A stretch of 64,000 nt of DNA from Kutzneria sp. CA-103260 (GTDB lineage: Bacteria > Actinomycetota > Actinomycetes > Mycobacteriales > Pseudonocardiaceae), in the NCBI RefSeq assembly GCF_018263855.1, contig NZ_CP073318.1, positions 7,378,001 to 7,442,000 on the forward strand, written 5' to 3'. Shown piece after piece: positions 63,442 to 64,000 of the stretch. The notes below the pieces were generated by a model. That model was not told where the DNA came from. It made no database searches and saw nothing but the letters and a program-made list of their open reading frames with translations. The position numbers and the translations under genes were made by a program. Every line of letters begins with the position of its first letter. The first letter of the stretch is position 1.

Positions 63442-64000
63442 GCGCGATCCGATCCGTCCGGTCGCTGTCCCGCACCGCGCAGTTGTTGCTGCTCAACCAG
63501 TTCGGTGTCAACCTCGGCTTCTATCTGCTGATTCCGTATCTGGCCACGCATCTACGGGAGAACCTGCAGCTGTCGACGGGCGTCATCGGGGCGGTTCTCG
63601 GCGCGCGCAGTCTCAGCCAGCAGGGGCTCACCCTGTTCGGTGGGTCGGCGGCGGATCGCCTCGGCTGCCGACCGGTGATCATCGTCGGGTGTGCGCTGCG
63701 AACAGTCGGATTCGCGGCGTTCGCGTTCCTGGACAGCCTGCCCGGGCTGTTCGCCGCGACACTCCTGACCGGTGTCGCGGGCGCGATGTTCAGCCCGGCC
63801 GCGCGGGCATACCTGGCGCACGAGTCCGGTGACCAGCGGCTGCGGGCCTTCGCGTTGCTCAACGTGGCCAGCGAGGCCGGAGCGCTGCTCGGCCCGCTGC
63901 TGGGCGGCGTGCTGCTCGGCGTGGCGTTTCCCGTCGTGGCGATCACGGCGGCGGCTGTCTTCGCGTTGCTGACCATGGCTCAGCTTGTCGTGCTGCCCGC
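63435..64000 (+). CDS. MFS transporter, 5' part
   Basis: The first 188 codons are inside the window. Hydrophobic helices follow one another: LLLLNQFGVNLGFYLLIPYL, IGAVLGARSLSQQGLTLFGG with the following ADRLGCRPV motif-A-like loop, then AFAFLDSLPGLFAATLLTGV and ALLNVASEAGALLGPLLGGV. This is the N-terminal half of a 12-14 TM drug-efflux-type MFS protein. The GTG follows GAGGTGA and overlaps the PLP gene stop, so the two form an operon. Export of the Dap-derived product is a reasonable guess. Confidence 0.88.
   Translation, partial: MLSAIRSVRSLSRTAQLLLLNQFGVNLGFYLLIPYLATHLRENLQLSTGVIGAVLGARSLSQQGLTLFGGSAADRLGCRPVIIVGCALRTVGFAAFAFLDSLPGLFAATLLTGVAGAMFSPAARAYLAHESGDQRLRAFALLNVASEAGALLGPLLGGVLLGVAFPVVAITAAAVFALLTMAQLVVLP

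Overview
The window is high-GC actinomycete DNA, probably Pseudonocardiales or Streptomyces-like. Evidence for this is the XRE/DUF397 regulator pair, SARP/AfsR and LuxR-type ATPase regulators, WD40 nSTAND proteins, frequent GTG starts and densely packed biosynthetic genes. It is almost entirely specialised-metabolism territory, with a short non-biosynthetic island at about 41.9-48.2 kb. No rRNA, tRNA, CRISPR array or insertion sequence was seen.

Left part (0-11.9 kb). The 5' end of an NAD-dependent epimerase gene lies at the left edge. Next come two tandem lasso-peptide cyclase homologues (asparagine-synthase family); the upstream one has intact ATP-binding motifs and the downstream one has lost them. 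Then follow a PAP2 phosphatase, an XRE/DUF397 pair, two small unknown proteins, a UDP-GlcNAc 2-epimerase, another XRE regulator and a secreted lamin-tail-like protein.

11.9-22 kb. A single-module PKS fused to an alpha-oxoamine synthase (KS-AT-ACP-AOS) sits next to an MMPL exporter. A large LuxR-type regulator is divergent from it. This looks like a compact alpha-aminoketone pathway.

22-25.9 kb and 48.6-58.1 kb hold two copies of one operon. The right copy is complete: a carrier protein fused to a Pls/PosA-type membrane and hexapeptide-repeat terminal domain, then an A-T NRPS, a small peptide, a SyrP/TauD-like oxygenase, SbnB, SbnA and a threonine-synthase-like enzyme. The left copy is reduced: a 26-codon relic of the Pls domain, an NRPS whose A10 lysine is replaced by threonine, and SbnB. 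SbnA and SbnB make L-2,3-diaminopropionate (Dap), and Pls-type domains are known for chain extension in amino-acid homopolymers. The right copy is therefore a candidate split poly-Dap or Dap-amide synthetase. A WD40/nSTAND regulator, another SbnA-like PLP enzyme and an MFS exporter flank it on the right.

26-40.3 kb. Between the two copies is an indolocarbazole/bisindole cluster: SARP-AfsR regulator, divergent Tat-exported multicopper oxidase, then a plus-strand operon of RebO-, RebD-, StaP-, O-methyltransferase- and RebC-like genes. No glycosyltransferase or halogenase is present, so an unglycosylated, methylated aglycone is expected.

40.8-48.2 kb carries a MEDS-domain signalling protein, a DUF1232 membrane protein, a 41-aa peptide, a very large CtpI-like P-type ATPase with a small membrane partner, and a secreted peptide.

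A palindrome, GGGGCCA-N6-TGGCCCC, recurs at four intergenic or gene-end places (5.35, 11.0, 18.96 and 47.7 kb) and may mark a shared regulon.
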